Positions 46,982 to 56,038 of a stretch of DNA of 64,000 bases are shown one piece after another. Every line of letters begins with the position of its first letter. Position 1 is the first letter of the stretch. The stretch lies in assembly GCF_002846575.1 (NCBI RefSeq), contig NZ_PJND01000007.1:1240001-1304000 (forward strand), read 5' to 3'. The notes beneath the pieces were generated by a model. That model did no database searches. It had not been told where the DNA came from and saw only the letters and a list, made by a program, of their open reading frames with translations. The stretch comes from Flavobacterium lindanitolerans (GTDB lineage: Bacteria; Bacteroidota; Bacteroidia; Flavobacteriales; Flavobacteriaceae). A program made the translations under genes and the position numbers.

Positions 46982-48967
46982 ATGAATATGGAGGCCCCTA
47001 AGCCAAAGTTTAGATTGGCATTTTCCTCATCACGATTTTCGCTATTGTGGAATTTTTTTAAAGGATTTCTGCTGTTGTCATTACTGCTCCGCATTGTATT
47101 TATGCTTTGGCAGATGAATGAAGTATCCTGGAGTCCAATAGCGGTAATAAGGACATTGGCAACCGGAATGTTTTTTGACATAGGTGTGGTTGGTTTTGTA
47201 GCCTTGCCGGGAATCCTTTATCTGTTACTGTTTCCAAATCGTTATGTTGGTTCCCGATTGGACAGATTTCTTATTTGTTTTTTCTTTTCATTGACGGTGC
47301 TGTTGTTGGTATTTGTTTTTTTTGCAGAAATTACCTTCTGGGAAGAATTCCGTACCCGTTTTAATTTTATTGCTGTCGATTACCTTATTTATACGCACGA
47401 AGTTGTCAGCAACATACAGGAATCCTATCCGTTGCCCTATCTCATTTCGGGAGTGGCACTGATTACCTTTTTGATTGTCTTTTTGTTTCAAAAGAAAGGC
47501 ATTTTTGCCTGGACATTTGCAGCAAAGACCACTATAAAAGAAAAACTTTCGGTATTTGCTGTTACTGCTGTACTGTTAATATTTTATATTGGATTTATAA
47601 AAAATACTCAGGCAGAATGGTCGTCCAACCGTTATAATAATGAGATTTCCAAAGCTGGAATCTATTCATTTTTTGCAGAGTTTCGCAATAACCAGATGGA
47701 ATATACGCGGTTCTATACTTCTATTGATGCGAAAAAAGCTTTTGAAATTGCCAGAGAGCAGGTCAAACAATCAGATAGCCGTTTTTTAAAGGAGGACACC
47801 ACTATCCGAAGAGATATAACAGACGTGCAGCCTTCTGGAGCAAAACCGAATGTGGTTTTTATACTGATGGAAAGTATGAGCGGCAGTTTTATGAAAGAAT
47901 TCGGCAATGAAAAAGGCATTACGCCCTATATGGATAAACTGGCACAGGAAAGCATTTTCTTTAGCAATCTTTATGCTACCGGAACCCGAACAGTGCGCGG
48001 AATGGAAGCTGTAACACTTTGCATACCGCCTACTCCCGGACAGAGTATTGTAAAGCGTCCCGATAATCAGGGACTTTATACGGTTTCTAATGTTTTTAAA
48101 GCTAAAGGCTATCAAAACAGCTTCTTTTATGGTGGCGATGGCTATTTTGATAATATGAACAGTTATTTTGGCGGAAATGGTTTTACTATTTACGACCGCG
48201 GCAGAGGAAGTGTATTGAGTGATAAAATCAAAACCCGGCGATATAACATTGATGATAACGAAGTGACTTTTGAAAATGCATGGGGAATCTGTGATGAAAA
48301 TATTTATGACAAAATGCTGAAAGTCGCAGATGAACATTATGCCACCCAAAAACCGTTCTTCAATTTTGTCATGACCACTTCCAACCATAGGCCATATACC
48401 TATCCGGTGAACAAAATCGATATTCCCTCCGGGACGAATAGGGATGGTGCTGTGAAGTATGCAGATTTTGCATTAGGGCAGATGCTGGAAAAGGCAAAAA
48501 GTAAGCCATGGTTTAAGAATACCGTTTTTGTAATTATAGCTGACCATTGCGCCAGTAGTGCAGGAAAAGATGAAATTGATGTCGCAAATTATCATATTCC
48601 GGCTTTTATTTATAATTTGCCGGGCCAAACACCGGAAAAAATTCAGCAGCAATGTTCGCAGATTGACTTGTTTCCGACCTTGTTTTCAAAACTACATTGG
48701 AATTACCGTTCTAATTTTTTTGGGAAAAATGTTTATGATAGGGAATATACAGAACGGGCTTATGTGGGAACCTACAGAAAGCTGGTATATATGAAGAAGG
48801 AAAAAGCCATGATTTTATCCGACCAGAAAAAACAGGCTTTTTATGATTGGAACAAAGAAACCAATGAACTTAAGCCTATTCCAATGGATAAAAAGTTTTT
48901 GGAAGAAACCATTGCGGGTTATCAGGCCGCCGATTATTTATTTACAAACAAATTGCTTAAAGAATGA
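46982..48967 (+). CDS. LTA synthase family phosphoglycerol/phosphoethanolamine-type transferase
   Basis: The 661-residue inner-membrane enzyme has about five N-terminal helices (residues 25-215) and a periplasmic alkaline-phosphatase-superfamily domain (about 280-600). Metal and nucleophile motifs are visible: FILMESMSG (Glu), catalytic Thr337 in TGTRTVRGME, and IIADHCAS (Asp-His). LtaS-type enzymes transfer glycerol phosphate from phosphatidylglycerol and release diacylglycerol; EptA-type relatives do the same with ethanolamine phosphate. The acceptor is not known here. It overlaps the downstream diacylglycerol kinase-like gene by 4 bases (ATGA), which fits recycling of that product. Confidence 0.88.
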   Translation: MNMEAPKPKFRLAFSSSRFSLLWNFFKGFLLLSLLLRIVFMLWQMNEVSWSPIAVIRTLATGMFFDIGVVGFVALPGILYLLLFPNRYVGSRLDRFLICFFFSLTVLLLVFVFFAEITFWEEFRTRFNFIAVDYLIYTHEVVSNIQESYPLPYLISGVALITFLIVFLFQKKGIFAWTFAAKTTIKEKLSVFAVTAVLLIFYIGFIKNTQAEWSSNRYNNEISKAGIYSFFAEFRNNQMEYTRFYTSIDAKKAFEIAREQVKQSDSRFLKEDTTIRRDITDVQPSGAKPNVVFILMESMSGSFMKEFGNEKGITPYMDKLAQESIFFSNLYATGTRTVRGMEAVTLCIPPTPGQSIVKRPDNQGLYTVSNVFKAKGYQNSFFYGGDGYFDNMNSYFGGNGFTIYDRGRGSVLSDKIKTRRYNIDDNEVTFENAWGICDENIYDKMLKVADEHYATQKPFFNFVMTTSNHRPYTYPVNKIDIPSGTNRDGAVKYADFALGQMLEKAKSKPWFKNTVFVIIADHCASSAGKDEIDVANYHIPAFIYNLPGQTPEKIQQQCSQIDLFPTLFSKLHWNYRSNFFGKNVYDREYTERAYVGTYRKLVYMKKEKAMILSDQKKQAFYDWNKETNELKPIPMDKKFLEETIAGYQAADYLFTNKLLKE

Positions 48968-49845
48968 CATACATTCATTTTATAGTTAATCCCATTTCCG
49001 GGAAAGGAAAACACAGCATCACTAAAGAATTTCTGGGACATTATTTTCCGGAAACCGATTTTAGGCTTGAAATAGACTATTCCAACTATAAAAAACATGC
49101 AATAGACTTAACAAAAAAGGCAATAAGTCAGAAACCTGATATTATTGTAGCCTGTGGTGGTGATGGCACAATCAGCGAAATAGCTTCTCAGTTGGTCAAT
49201 ACCAATATAAAACTTGGAATTATTCCTGTAGGTTCCGGAAATGGCCTGGCTTCAAATCTTGACATTCCGAAAAATATAACGCAGGCTATCGAAATCATAA
49301 AGAAACAAAAATCAGTCGCGATTGATTCCGGAAGGGTAAACCAGCATTGCTTTTTCAGTAATATGGGACTTGGCATTGATGCCATGATTATCAAGAAATA
49401 CGAGAGCACAAAAAAACGAACACTTTCGGCATATGTGAATGCTTCTCTTAAAGCAAGTTCACAGTACAAGCCGCAAAAAGCAATATTGCGGTATAATGGT
49501 AAAGAACATTTTGTTGACCCGTTTTTGCTTTTTATTTCGAATTCCAATGAAATGGGTTATAATATGAGCCTTACGCCAAAAGCCAGTCTTTCTGACGGCT
49601 ATTTGGACATGTTGTATGTGCCACGCATCGGTTTTTTGGAAAAGATGTTTTTTGGCGGATTGGTCGTAGCCAAACAATGTGAAAAATTCAAAAAAGCAGA
49701 ACACGCCATGATTCAAAGTTTAAGCGCCGAATTGCCGGACAGAATTTTTACTGATGTACAAATCGATGGCGAATATCACAGGTTGGAAACCAATAAGGTA
49801 CAGGTAGATATTTTGCCGAAATCCCTTAACGTATTGGTAGCATAA
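48964..49845 (+). CDS. Diacylglycerol kinase-like lipid kinase (second copy)
   Basis: The 293-residue protein has the DAGK catalytic domain: 'IHFIVNPISGKGKHSI' at the start, nucleotide-binding GGDGT near residues 65-69, PVGSGNGLASNLDIP near 88-102, and a C-terminal 'VQIDGEYHRLE' segment. Translationally coupled to the LtaS-type transferase by an ATGA overlap, it probably rephosphorylates the diacylglycerol that enzyme releases, feeding phosphatidic acid back to phospholipid synthesis. That link is inferred. It precedes the response regulator by 27 bases. Another homologue lies at 29795. Confidence 0.88.
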   Translation: MTYIHFIVNPISGKGKHSITKEFLGHYFPETDFRLEIDYSNYKKHAIDLTKKAISQKPDIIVACGGDGTISEIASQLVNTNIKLGIIPVGSGNGLASNLDIPKNITQAIEIIKKQKSVAIDSGRVNQHCFFSNMGLGIDAMIIKKYESTKKRTLSAYVNASLKASSQYKPQKAILRYNGKEHFVDPFLLFISNSNEMGYNMSLTPKASLSDGYLDMLYVPRIGFLEKMFFGGLVVAKQCEKFKKAEHAMIQSLSAELPDRIFTDVQIDGEYHRLETNKVQVDILPKSLNVLVA

Positions 49846-49872
49846 TGATTGACTTTTATCAAACTGTAGCAT

Positions 49873-50538
49873 ATGAATATCCTGGTAGCTGAAGATGAAA
49901 TTGGTATTTCAAACTTCCTCAAGCAAGGGCTTGAAGAAGAAAATTATACGGTGACTGTGGCCTCTGATGGCGAAAAAGCACTGCGACTTGCCCTTTCACA
50001 ACCTTTTGACTTATTGTTATTGGATTGGATGCTTCCCAAATTATCAGGAATAGAAGTTTGCAAATCATTCCGCAAAACCGGCAGGACAGCACCCATATTA
50101 TTTCTGACAGCCAAAGATACCGTACAGGAAACTATTGAAGGACTTAAGGCAGGCGCCAATGATTATATTAAAAAGCCATTCAGTTTTGAAGAACTTCTGG
50201 AGCGTATAAAAGTGCAGTTTCGTTCTGCTGTTGCAGAAAATAGTTATGTGTTAGGGCCTATCCATTTGGATAAAGAAAAACATCAGGTTTTTATCCATAA
50301 TGAAGAAGTCTACCTCACACAGAAAGAATTTTCACTTTTAGAATACCTCATCAAAAATAAAGGCACCGTATGTAGCAGAAGCCAGATTATCAAAGAAGTG
50401 TGGAACATACATTTTGATTATGAATCGGGAGTTATAGATGTTTTTATCAATTCCATACGGAAAAAACTTGGATTGCGAAAAGAAGAAGACTATATCAAAA
50501 CTGTGCGTGGAATTGGCTATATTGCAAATGAAATCTAG
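49873..50538 (+). CDS. OmpR-family response regulator
   Basis: The 221-residue protein has a receiver domain (residues 1-115) with acidic pocket (AEDE), phosphoacceptor Asp51 (LLLLDWMLP), Thr80 (FLTAKD) and Lys near 101 (IKKPF). The winged-helix DNA-binding domain (about 130-221) has the OmpR/PhoB pattern 'LTQKEFSLLEYLIKNKGTVCSR' ending 'VRGIGYIANEI'. It is followed 6 bases later by its histidine kinase. Direct CTTAA repeats at 11-bp spacing ahead of the operon are a plausible binding site. Confidence 0.95.
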   Translation: MNILVAEDEIGISNFLKQGLEEENYTVTVASDGEKALRLALSQPFDLLLLDWMLPKLSGIEVCKSFRKTGRTAPILFLTAKDTVQETIEGLKAGANDYIKKPFSFEELLERIKVQFRSAVAENSYVLGPIHLDKEKHQVFIHNEEVYLTQKEFSLLEYLIKNKGTVCSRSQIIKEVWNIHFDYESGVIDVFINSIRKKLGLRKEEDYIKTVRGIGYIANEI

Positions 50539-50544
50539 CCAATT

Positions 50545-51945
50545 ATGTCGTTGTCTTTCAGAAACAGAATAGCTGTATACAACCTTATCAGTGCGGCAGC
50601 GCTCATTGCCGTTGTTTTTGGAATAGTCTATTCTGTAGTTCGGCTTTCAGTCAATTATGACATCAATCACGATCTCGAAACAGAAATCCATTACCATCAG
50701 GAATTTGTAGAAAGCCAGCCAGTTAATCACCTCATGCTTGTTGAGCCTAGTGAATGGGAGGAAAGCGAGCACAATGAAATTAATGTCAATCCTGTATTTG
50801 TGCAGATTTTTGACAGCAAGGGCCGCTTTTATGAAAAATCCAGAAACCTCAAAGATGAGGCCCTGACGTTAAAGTTTGGTGAAGAAGAACCTTATACGGT
50901 TGATACTTTTCTGGCTGATATTCCTATAAGACAGATGCAGGCACCCTTGATGAGCCATGGACACACAGTAGGCTATGTTATTATAGCCATGTCGATGGAG
51001 CAGGAACTCAGGCTTCTGGATAATTTAAGTAATGTGCTTCTTATTGCCTTCTTTGCCGTATTGATGGCCTTGTTTTTTATTACACGCTTTATTGCAGGTA
51101 AAAGTATCAGGCCTGCGGTAGATATTATCAATACGGCCAGCAAGATTACAAATAACAATCTGGGTCAAAGAATTGAGCTTCCTAAAAACAAAGACGAACT
51201 TTTTGAATTGGCAACTTCCATAAACCAATTACTCGATCGTATAGAGGACGCGGTTGTGCGGGAACGTAAATTTACTTCTGATGCTTCCCATGAATTGCGA
51301 ACACCTTTGGCTGTCATACAGGGAACTCTGGAAGTACTGATAAGAAAACCGCGAAATAGTTCAGAATATGAAGAAAAAATACAATACTGCATCAGTGAAG
51401 TAAATCGCCTGAATGATTTGGCAGACCAATTATTGCTGTTGGCCCGATTCGAAAACCAGAAAGCGGCGGTGCAGATAGAAAATATTGAATTGGATGAAAT
51501 CATACTTCAGGTTTTGGAACGCTATTCCTCAAGAATTGCTGCTAAGAACATTGCTTTGAGTTTTGAATTCAGCGACCATTATAAAATACGCTCCGATGCT
51601 TATTTAGTATCGGTTATCATTGAAAACCTGATTTCAAATGCTGTAAAATATACCAAAGAAAAAGGCAGGATTGTCATTACGCTTCACGAATCAGAGGGAA
51701 AAATAGCCTGTCTGATTGCCGACAGCGGTGTTGGAATTGCTCCGGAAGACCTCCAAAAAATTTACAACGAATTTTTCCGTGCCGAAAGTCAGCGTCAGGC
51801 CATTAAAGGTACGGGACTTGGCTTGTCTATTGTAAAGAGATTGTGCATTCTGCTCAATGCGGAGTTAAATATCCAAAGTGATTTGGGTAAAGGTACAACA
51901 GCCACAGTGCTGTTTGATGCGGTAGATTATCGTGAAACAATATAA
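50545..51945 (+). CDS. HAMP-domain sensor histidine kinase
   Basis: The 466-residue membrane kinase has a first helix (about residues 10-35), a periplasmic sensor region (36-155), a second helix (about 160-185), HAMP (185-240), HisKA with phosphoacceptor His249 (DASHELRTPL) and an ATPase domain (about 350-460, with 'NLISNAVKYT', 'DSGVGI', 'GTGLGLSIVKRL'). The periplasmic region includes acidic residues (for example SEWEESEHNE), as in sensors of cations or cationic peptides, but the signal is unknown. It ends with a 19-base overlap with the convergent glycosyltransferase gene. Confidence 0.93.
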   Translation: MSLSFRNRIAVYNLISAAALIAVVFGIVYSVVRLSVNYDINHDLETEIHYHQEFVESQPVNHLMLVEPSEWEESEHNEINVNPVFVQIFDSKGRFYEKSRNLKDEALTLKFGEEEPYTVDTFLADIPIRQMQAPLMSHGHTVGYVIIAMSMEQELRLLDNLSNVLLIAFFAVLMALFFITRFIAGKSIRPAVDIINTASKITNNNLGQRIELPKNKDELFELATSINQLLDRIEDAVVRERKFTSDASHELRTPLAVIQGTLEVLIRKPRNSSEYEEKIQYCISEVNRLNDLADQLLLLARFENQKAAVQIENIELDEIILQVLERYSSRIAAKNIALSFEFSDHYKIRSDAYLVSVIIENLISNAVKYTKEKGRIVITLHESEGKIACLIADSGVGIAPEDLQKIYNEFFRAESQRQAIKGTGLGLSIVKRLCILLNAELNIQSDLGKGTTATVLFDAVDYRETI

Positions 51946-53549
51946 AAATCACGTTCTAATCGTTTTTTATGGCTCTTTTTTGATTTTGGAACCGGATTCA
52001 TGTCAACGGTGAGCATTTTTTCAATTTTATAGTCCTTAAAAGTTTCCCGAAGCCTGGTGGTATCATCTATGTTGACGAGCAATCCAAACCGATTTTCCTT
52101 TGGAATTTTAATTTTACCATTGTTTATTATTAAAGGAATCGGCTCTCCATATTCCCAAATCATTTCAGGACAATAATTTTGCAGGTCATAAATCTTAATA
52201 CGCTCTTTCGCTTTGACAGCATGAAGTTTTTGAGGCGAATAATAATCCGGATTTCCTAAAAATGCGCCAATCAACGGCAGGCCAAAAACTATAATGCAAA
52301 TTTGGAAAGCGATAATGCTGTAAAAGACTTTGCCAAAATTGTTTTTTAGCAGTGACCGTATGATGATAATACCGCAAACCAGAGAAGCAATGGCTGCCAA
52401 AACATACCATAACCCGAATCCGTCCAAGGTTTTTAATACAAAAGGTAATACAAAAGGCAATGCTACAGCTATGATTCCAATCAGACCGAAAGCAAAATAA
52501 GCCATCCGTTTCTCATTTTTAGCCAGCGTTTTAAATTTTTCAAAAAGATACTCTATATAAAATCCGGTATTCAAAGCCATTGGAATCAGTACCGGAAGCA
52601 GGTATCTTGATTTTTTTTCAGGAATAAGCGATAATAATATTACGGATGCCAATGTCCAGAATAGAGTAAATCGGTAAGCCTTTAGATTGGTAACACGGGT
52701 TTTCATGTAAGGATAGAGCAGGGCAATAAGACTTGGGATGGTCCAGATGCCACTTTGTGTAAAAAAGCTCCAGTAATAGAAAAACGGACGTGTGTTGTAG
52801 CTCGCCCAACGTGATGCTTCTCTTGTGGTTGTTTCTAAAAATGATTCAGGGTCGGCAAACCGTACATACAAGGGCCATGAAAGTCCTATGGCTGTACCTA
52901 ATGCCAATACCAAAATACCATAATGCCATCGGCTTCTTAATTTAAATCCATACGTAAATCCATAGGCAATAAGAAAAGGAAGAAATAGTGCATATAACGA
53001 AATAGGTCCTTTGCTAAGAAAAGACAAGCCGAAGAATAATCCGGATAGTATTGCATTTTTGGCTTTTGCGGAGTCTTCCTGCAATAGCTTCCATAAAAAA
53101 TAAAGTGAAGCCATCATAAAGCTATGCGTATACATATCCCATTGGTTATCCCTGCCTCCAAAAAAGATATAAAAAGAAGTAATAAGAAGCAGGCCGTTAT
53201 GAAAACTCTGTTTTTGGTTTAGTCCCAGATTTTTGGAGAATTTATATGACATCAATACCAGAAATACTGTCGCAAACACTACAGGCAGCCGTAAACCCAA
53301 AAGACTGTCAAATCCGAATAAGATTCCTGCCAGAGCTGTCAGCCATGTAGGTAAAGGCGGTTTTTCATAACGCGGCAGATTATTGATTGTGGTAAGCAGC
53401 CAGTTGTCATTAGAAACCATTTCCCGGGCCGTAATAAAATTTCGGGCCTCCATAATATTGACATAAATAATGTCAAGATGTGGAAGCAATAATGTCAGGC
53501 TAACAGCCAATAAAAGGAGCGGATATTTATGATGCAGCAGTTTTTTCAT
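51927..53549 (-). CDS. ArnT-like glycosyltransferase, family 39
   Basis: The 540-residue protein has about eleven to thirteen membrane helices and a first-loop motif 'EARNFITAREM' with acidic/Arg residues followed by 'RYEKPPLPTWLTAL', typical of PMT_2/ArnT-type lipid-linked sugar transferases. In the arn pathway the sugar is moved from undecaprenyl phosphate to lipid A. The sugar and acceptor cannot be set from sequence. The start overlaps the end of the LAB_N gene by 23 bases, so the three genes 54872-51927 form an operon. Confidence 0.85.
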   Translation of the reverse strand: MKKLLHHKYPLLLLAVSLTLLLPHLDIIYVNIMEARNFITAREMVSNDNWLLTTINNLPRYEKPPLPTWLTALAGILFGFDSLLGLRLPVVFATVFLVLMSYKFSKNLGLNQKQSFHNGLLLITSFYIFFGGRDNQWDMYTHSFMMASLYFLWKLLQEDSAKAKNAILSGLFFGLSFLSKGPISLYALFLPFLIAYGFTYGFKLRSRWHYGILVLALGTAIGLSWPLYVRFADPESFLETTTREASRWASYNTRPFFYYWSFFTQSGIWTIPSLIALLYPYMKTRVTNLKAYRFTLFWTLASVILLSLIPEKKSRYLLPVLIPMALNTGFYIEYLFEKFKTLAKNEKRMAYFAFGLIGIIAVALPFVLPFVLKTLDGFGLWYVLAAIASLVCGIIIIRSLLKNNFGKVFYSIIAFQICIIVFGLPLIGAFLGNPDYYSPQKLHAVKAKERIKIYDLQNYCPEMIWEYGEPIPLIINNGKIKIPKENRFGLLVNIDDTTRLRETFKDYKIEKMLTVDMNPVPKSKKSHKKRLERDFYIVSR

Positions 53550-54162
53550 TTTTCAGGATAATTAGAATACTTCTGGAATAAATAATAATGCCTAAGAAAT
53601 GCCCTGCAAAAAGAACCGGGTCTTTTCGAATAACGGCATAAGTGAGAATCAGTAATGAGCCAAAAAAACTAATCGTCCAGAAACCCAAAGGCAAAGACGA
53701 TTCTCTTCGTTTTTCGGAATAGAGCCATTGATAGACAAACCGGAACGTAAAAAGTATTTGGGAAATGATTCCAAGCCATAACAGCCAAATCGGAATGTTT
53801 TCATTTTTTAATAGTCGGTCAAGGTCATAGGAATTATTATTGTATCCATAACCAATTAGCAGGACAGGAAAAAGTAGGATAAAGATGCGGAAAGCCTTGT
53901 GCAGCTTTTTCCATTCTCCCTGAAGCTGAAGGTTCCGGATATAGATATAATAGGTAATAGCCTGTCCGAGCATAATTGAAAAATCATCTCTCAAATAACC
54001 GTAAACAAATAGCAGGAAAGCGGCCAAGAGGCTAATTTGCCAGAACAATATAGGGGTGAGGATGCGTTTGTGTTTTTCGGAAATAATCCATTGGAGAACC
54101 AGTCGGCTCGAAAAAAGAATCTGTGCCGTAAACCCAATAGCATATATCAGCCACGAATTCAT
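53527..54162 (-). CDS. Duplicated LAB_N-type membrane protein
   Basis: The 211-residue protein contains two copies of a lipid-A-disaccharide-synthase N-terminal (LAB_N) motif: residues 5-80 ('GFTAQILFSSRLVLQWIISE') and about 125-205 ('GIISQILFTFRFVYQWLYSE'). Each has three membrane helices. Free-standing LAB_N proteins commonly sit beside ArnC/ArnT-type enzymes and are thought to help with lipid-linked sugar handling. It overlaps the GT2 gene by 4 bases and the ArnT-like gene by 23. Confidence 0.88.
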   Translation of the reverse strand: MNSWLIYAIGFTAQILFSSRLVLQWIISEKHKRILTPILFWQISLLAAFLLFVYGYLRDDFSIMLGQAITYYIYIRNLQLQGEWKKLHKAFRIFILLFPVLLIGYGYNNNSYDLDRLLKNENIPIWLLWLGIISQILFTFRFVYQWLYSEKRRESSLPLGFWTISFFGSLLILTYAVIRKDPVLFAGHFLGIIIYSRSILIILKNEKTAAS

Positions 54163-54872
54163 CCTTTACGGTTTATAGTGTAGTTGAGGTATTTTTTCTT
54201 CATCCACAAATAGGCAAAGCAATCTTGTAAGGGACCTATTAATCTGTTCCAAAGATGAAATTTGGATACACCGGCTATTCTGGGGAAATGTTTGACGGGC
54301 ACTTGCCTGATTCTGCCATTTTGTAGTAATACCATAGCTGGCAGGAAGCGATGCAGGCCGTTGAACATGGGGATTTTTTTGGCTACATCCGTACGGATAA
54401 TTTTTAGAGGACAACCCGTATCGTCCATACCATCATGTGTAAATGCACGACGTATTCCATTAGCAATTTTAGACGAAAGATTTTTGACAAAAGAATCTTT
54501 GCGGTTAGCACGCACACCGGTTACCAGTTCATAACTGTCTGCATATTCCAAAAGAATATTGAAATCCATAGGGTCAGTTTGCAGGTCGGCATCAATATAA
54601 CCTACCCAGGAAGTATTGGCCGTATCAAATCCGGCCTTTATGGCTGCACTAAGGCCATAATTTTTATCAAAAGAAATAAATTCAAAAGCATCCGTATTAC
54701 TACAAATCTCTTCTATGATTTTTTGACTAGTGTCTTTAGAACCGTCATTAACGAAAAGTACTTTTGCTTTTTTTTTGGCGTGTAGCATAAAACCGGACAG
54801 TTCCTGTTGTACCCTTAAGAGGTTGTCCTCTTCATTATAAACAGGGATTATAATTGTAAGCTCAAAGTCCAT
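54159..54872 (-). CDS. DPM1/ArnC-like glycosyltransferase family 2
   Basis: The 237-residue protein is a family 2 glycosyltransferase with 'LTIIIPVYNEEDN' at the start and 'SWVGYIDADLQTDP' (Asp-x-Asp near residue 94). It lacks clear transmembrane helices. Such enzymes attach a sugar to polyprenyl phosphate, which an ArnT-type enzyme can then use. The frame extends to a TTG at 54893, but that lies in the -7 element; the ATG at 54872 is the correct start by this evidence. It is the first gene of the three-gene operon. Confidence 0.9.
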   Translation of the reverse strand: MDFELTIIIPVYNEEDNLLRVQQELSGFMLHAKKKAKVLFVNDGSKDTSQKIIEEICSNTDAFEFISFDKNYGLSAAIKAGFDTANTSWVGYIDADLQTDPMDFNILLEYADSYELVTGVRANRKDSFVKNLSSKIANGIRRAFTHDGMDDTGCPLKIIRTDVAKKIPMFNGLHRFLPAMVLLQNGRIRQVPVKHFPRIAGVSKFHLWNRLIGPLQDCFAYLWMKKKYLNYTINRKG

Positions 54873-54890
54873 TTTAGTGGTTTTTTCTCT

Positions 54891-54958
54891 CAAATTTACT
54901 TCAAAATCAATGAAATAGAAGTCGGCTTAACATAAATTTTCCTTAAAGTTAATCTAAG
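54891..54958 (-). promoter_or_regulatory. Promoter of the GT2-LAB_N-ArnT operon with weak box
   Basis: On the minus strand TAAATTTG (54898-54891) matches TAnnTTTG exactly, 18 bases before the ATG at 54872. Upstream, CTTAGA (54958-54953), TTTAAG (54947-54942) and TTTATG (54936-54931) are spaced 11 bp apart and 32 bases from the -7 element, similar in layout to the LtaS promoter box but with mismatches. The divergent epimerase gene has a near match TAAATTTA at 54986-54993. Confidence 0.45.
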
Positions 54959-55018
54959 AAGGAAAACATTTAGCAAAGGGTTTCTTAAATTTATAGAAAC
55001 AAAAAAAATATCCAAATC

Positions 55019-55975
55019 ATGCGAATGCTCGTTACAGGAGCCGCAGGCTTCATCGGATCACATTTGGCCGAAAGATTGCAAGGTCTGGGTCATGAAACGA
55101 TAGGTTTTGATAATTTTTCAAGCTATTATGCTCCCGAACTGAAAGAGCTGAATGCGGGAATACTTCAAGACAAAGGTATAGTCGTGCATACCTTAGACCT
55201 TAGGGATAGTAACGCATTAGCTGATAGGACACCGGACTTTGACTACATTTTCCATCTGGCAGCGCAGCCGGGCATTTCAACCGATTGTACTTTTGAAGAT
55301 TATCTTTCCAATAATTTTGTCGCAACTAAAAATGTGATTGATTTTGCACTGCGTTGTAAAAACCTGAAACTTTTTGTGAATATAGCTACATCTTCTATCT
55401 ATGGATTACAGGCTTCTTTTGATGAAGAAAAAGTACCGGAACCCGTTTCTTTTTATGGCGTTACAAAACTGGCAGCGGAAGAACTGGTTTTGGCGGCAAG
55501 CAGGGAACATAAAATTAAGGCCTGTTCTTTGCGGCTTTATTCTGTATATGGACCGAGAGAAAGACCTGAAAAATTGTATAGCAAACTTATAGCAGCTGCT
55601 TTTTCCGGAGAAGTATTTCCGCTGTATGAAGGCAGCGGTTCGCATTTGAGAAGTTTTACCTATGTTCAGGATATTATTGATGGTATTGTCAGTGTCATAG
55701 GAAAAGAGTCTCAGGTAGACAGTCAGATTATCAATATTGGTACTGAGGAAGAACATACCACGCAGCAAGGCATTGATGCTATAGAAAAAATTACTGGAAA
55801 AAAAATAAGGATTGAATCCGTGGCACCACGTCCCGGTGACCAGATTCGTACACATGCCGTAATTGGTAAGGCAAGAAAACTGCTAGGCTATAATCCCGCA
55901 ACTTCTTTCGAAGACGGGCTAAGGGCGCAGGTAGAGTGGTATACCACCTATTTTGCCTGTGAAGAAACACCATAG
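55019..55975 (+). CDS. NAD-dependent nucleotide-sugar epimerase/dehydratase
   Basis: The 318-residue SDR-type protein has the NAD-binding GAAGFIGSH near residues 7-15, the catalytic Tyr-x-x-x-Lys (YGVTK near 143-147) with a preceding TSS, and a C-terminal 'PGDQIRTHAVIGKARKLLGY' segment. The pattern is closest to UDP-sugar 4-epimerases such as UDP-glucuronate epimerase. Its neighbours suggest it makes a sugar for the GT2/ArnT-like system, though it is transcribed separately in the divergent direction. A terminator follows. Confidence 0.88.
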   Translation: MRMLVTGAAGFIGSHLAERLQGLGHETIGFDNFSSYYAPELKELNAGILQDKGIVVHTLDLRDSNALADRTPDFDYIFHLAAQPGISTDCTFEDYLSNNFVATKNVIDFALRCKNLKLFVNIATSSIYGLQASFDEEKVPEPVSFYGVTKLAAEELVLAASREHKIKACSLRLYSVYGPRERPEKLYSKLIAAAFSGEVFPLYEGSGSHLRSFTYVQDIIDGIVSVIGKESQVDSQIINIGTEEEHTTQQGIDAIEKITGKKIRIESVAPRPGDQIRTHAVIGKARKLLGYNPATSFEDGLRAQVEWYTTYFACEETP

Positions 55976-55993
55976 GTATAATTAAATCGAAAT

Positions 55994-56023
55994 AAAAAAG
56001 CCCTTGATTTCAAGAGCTTTTTT
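55994..56023 (+). terminator. Bidirectional terminator between convergent genes
   Basis: AAAAAAGC (55994-56001) pairs with GCTTTTTT (56016-56023) and an inner CTTG/CAAG stem, with one C-A mismatch. T-runs lie on both strands, between the epimerase stop and the DnaJ-KTSC stop. Confidence 0.75.
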
Positions 56024-56038
56024 ATTGTAGTATGGAGA

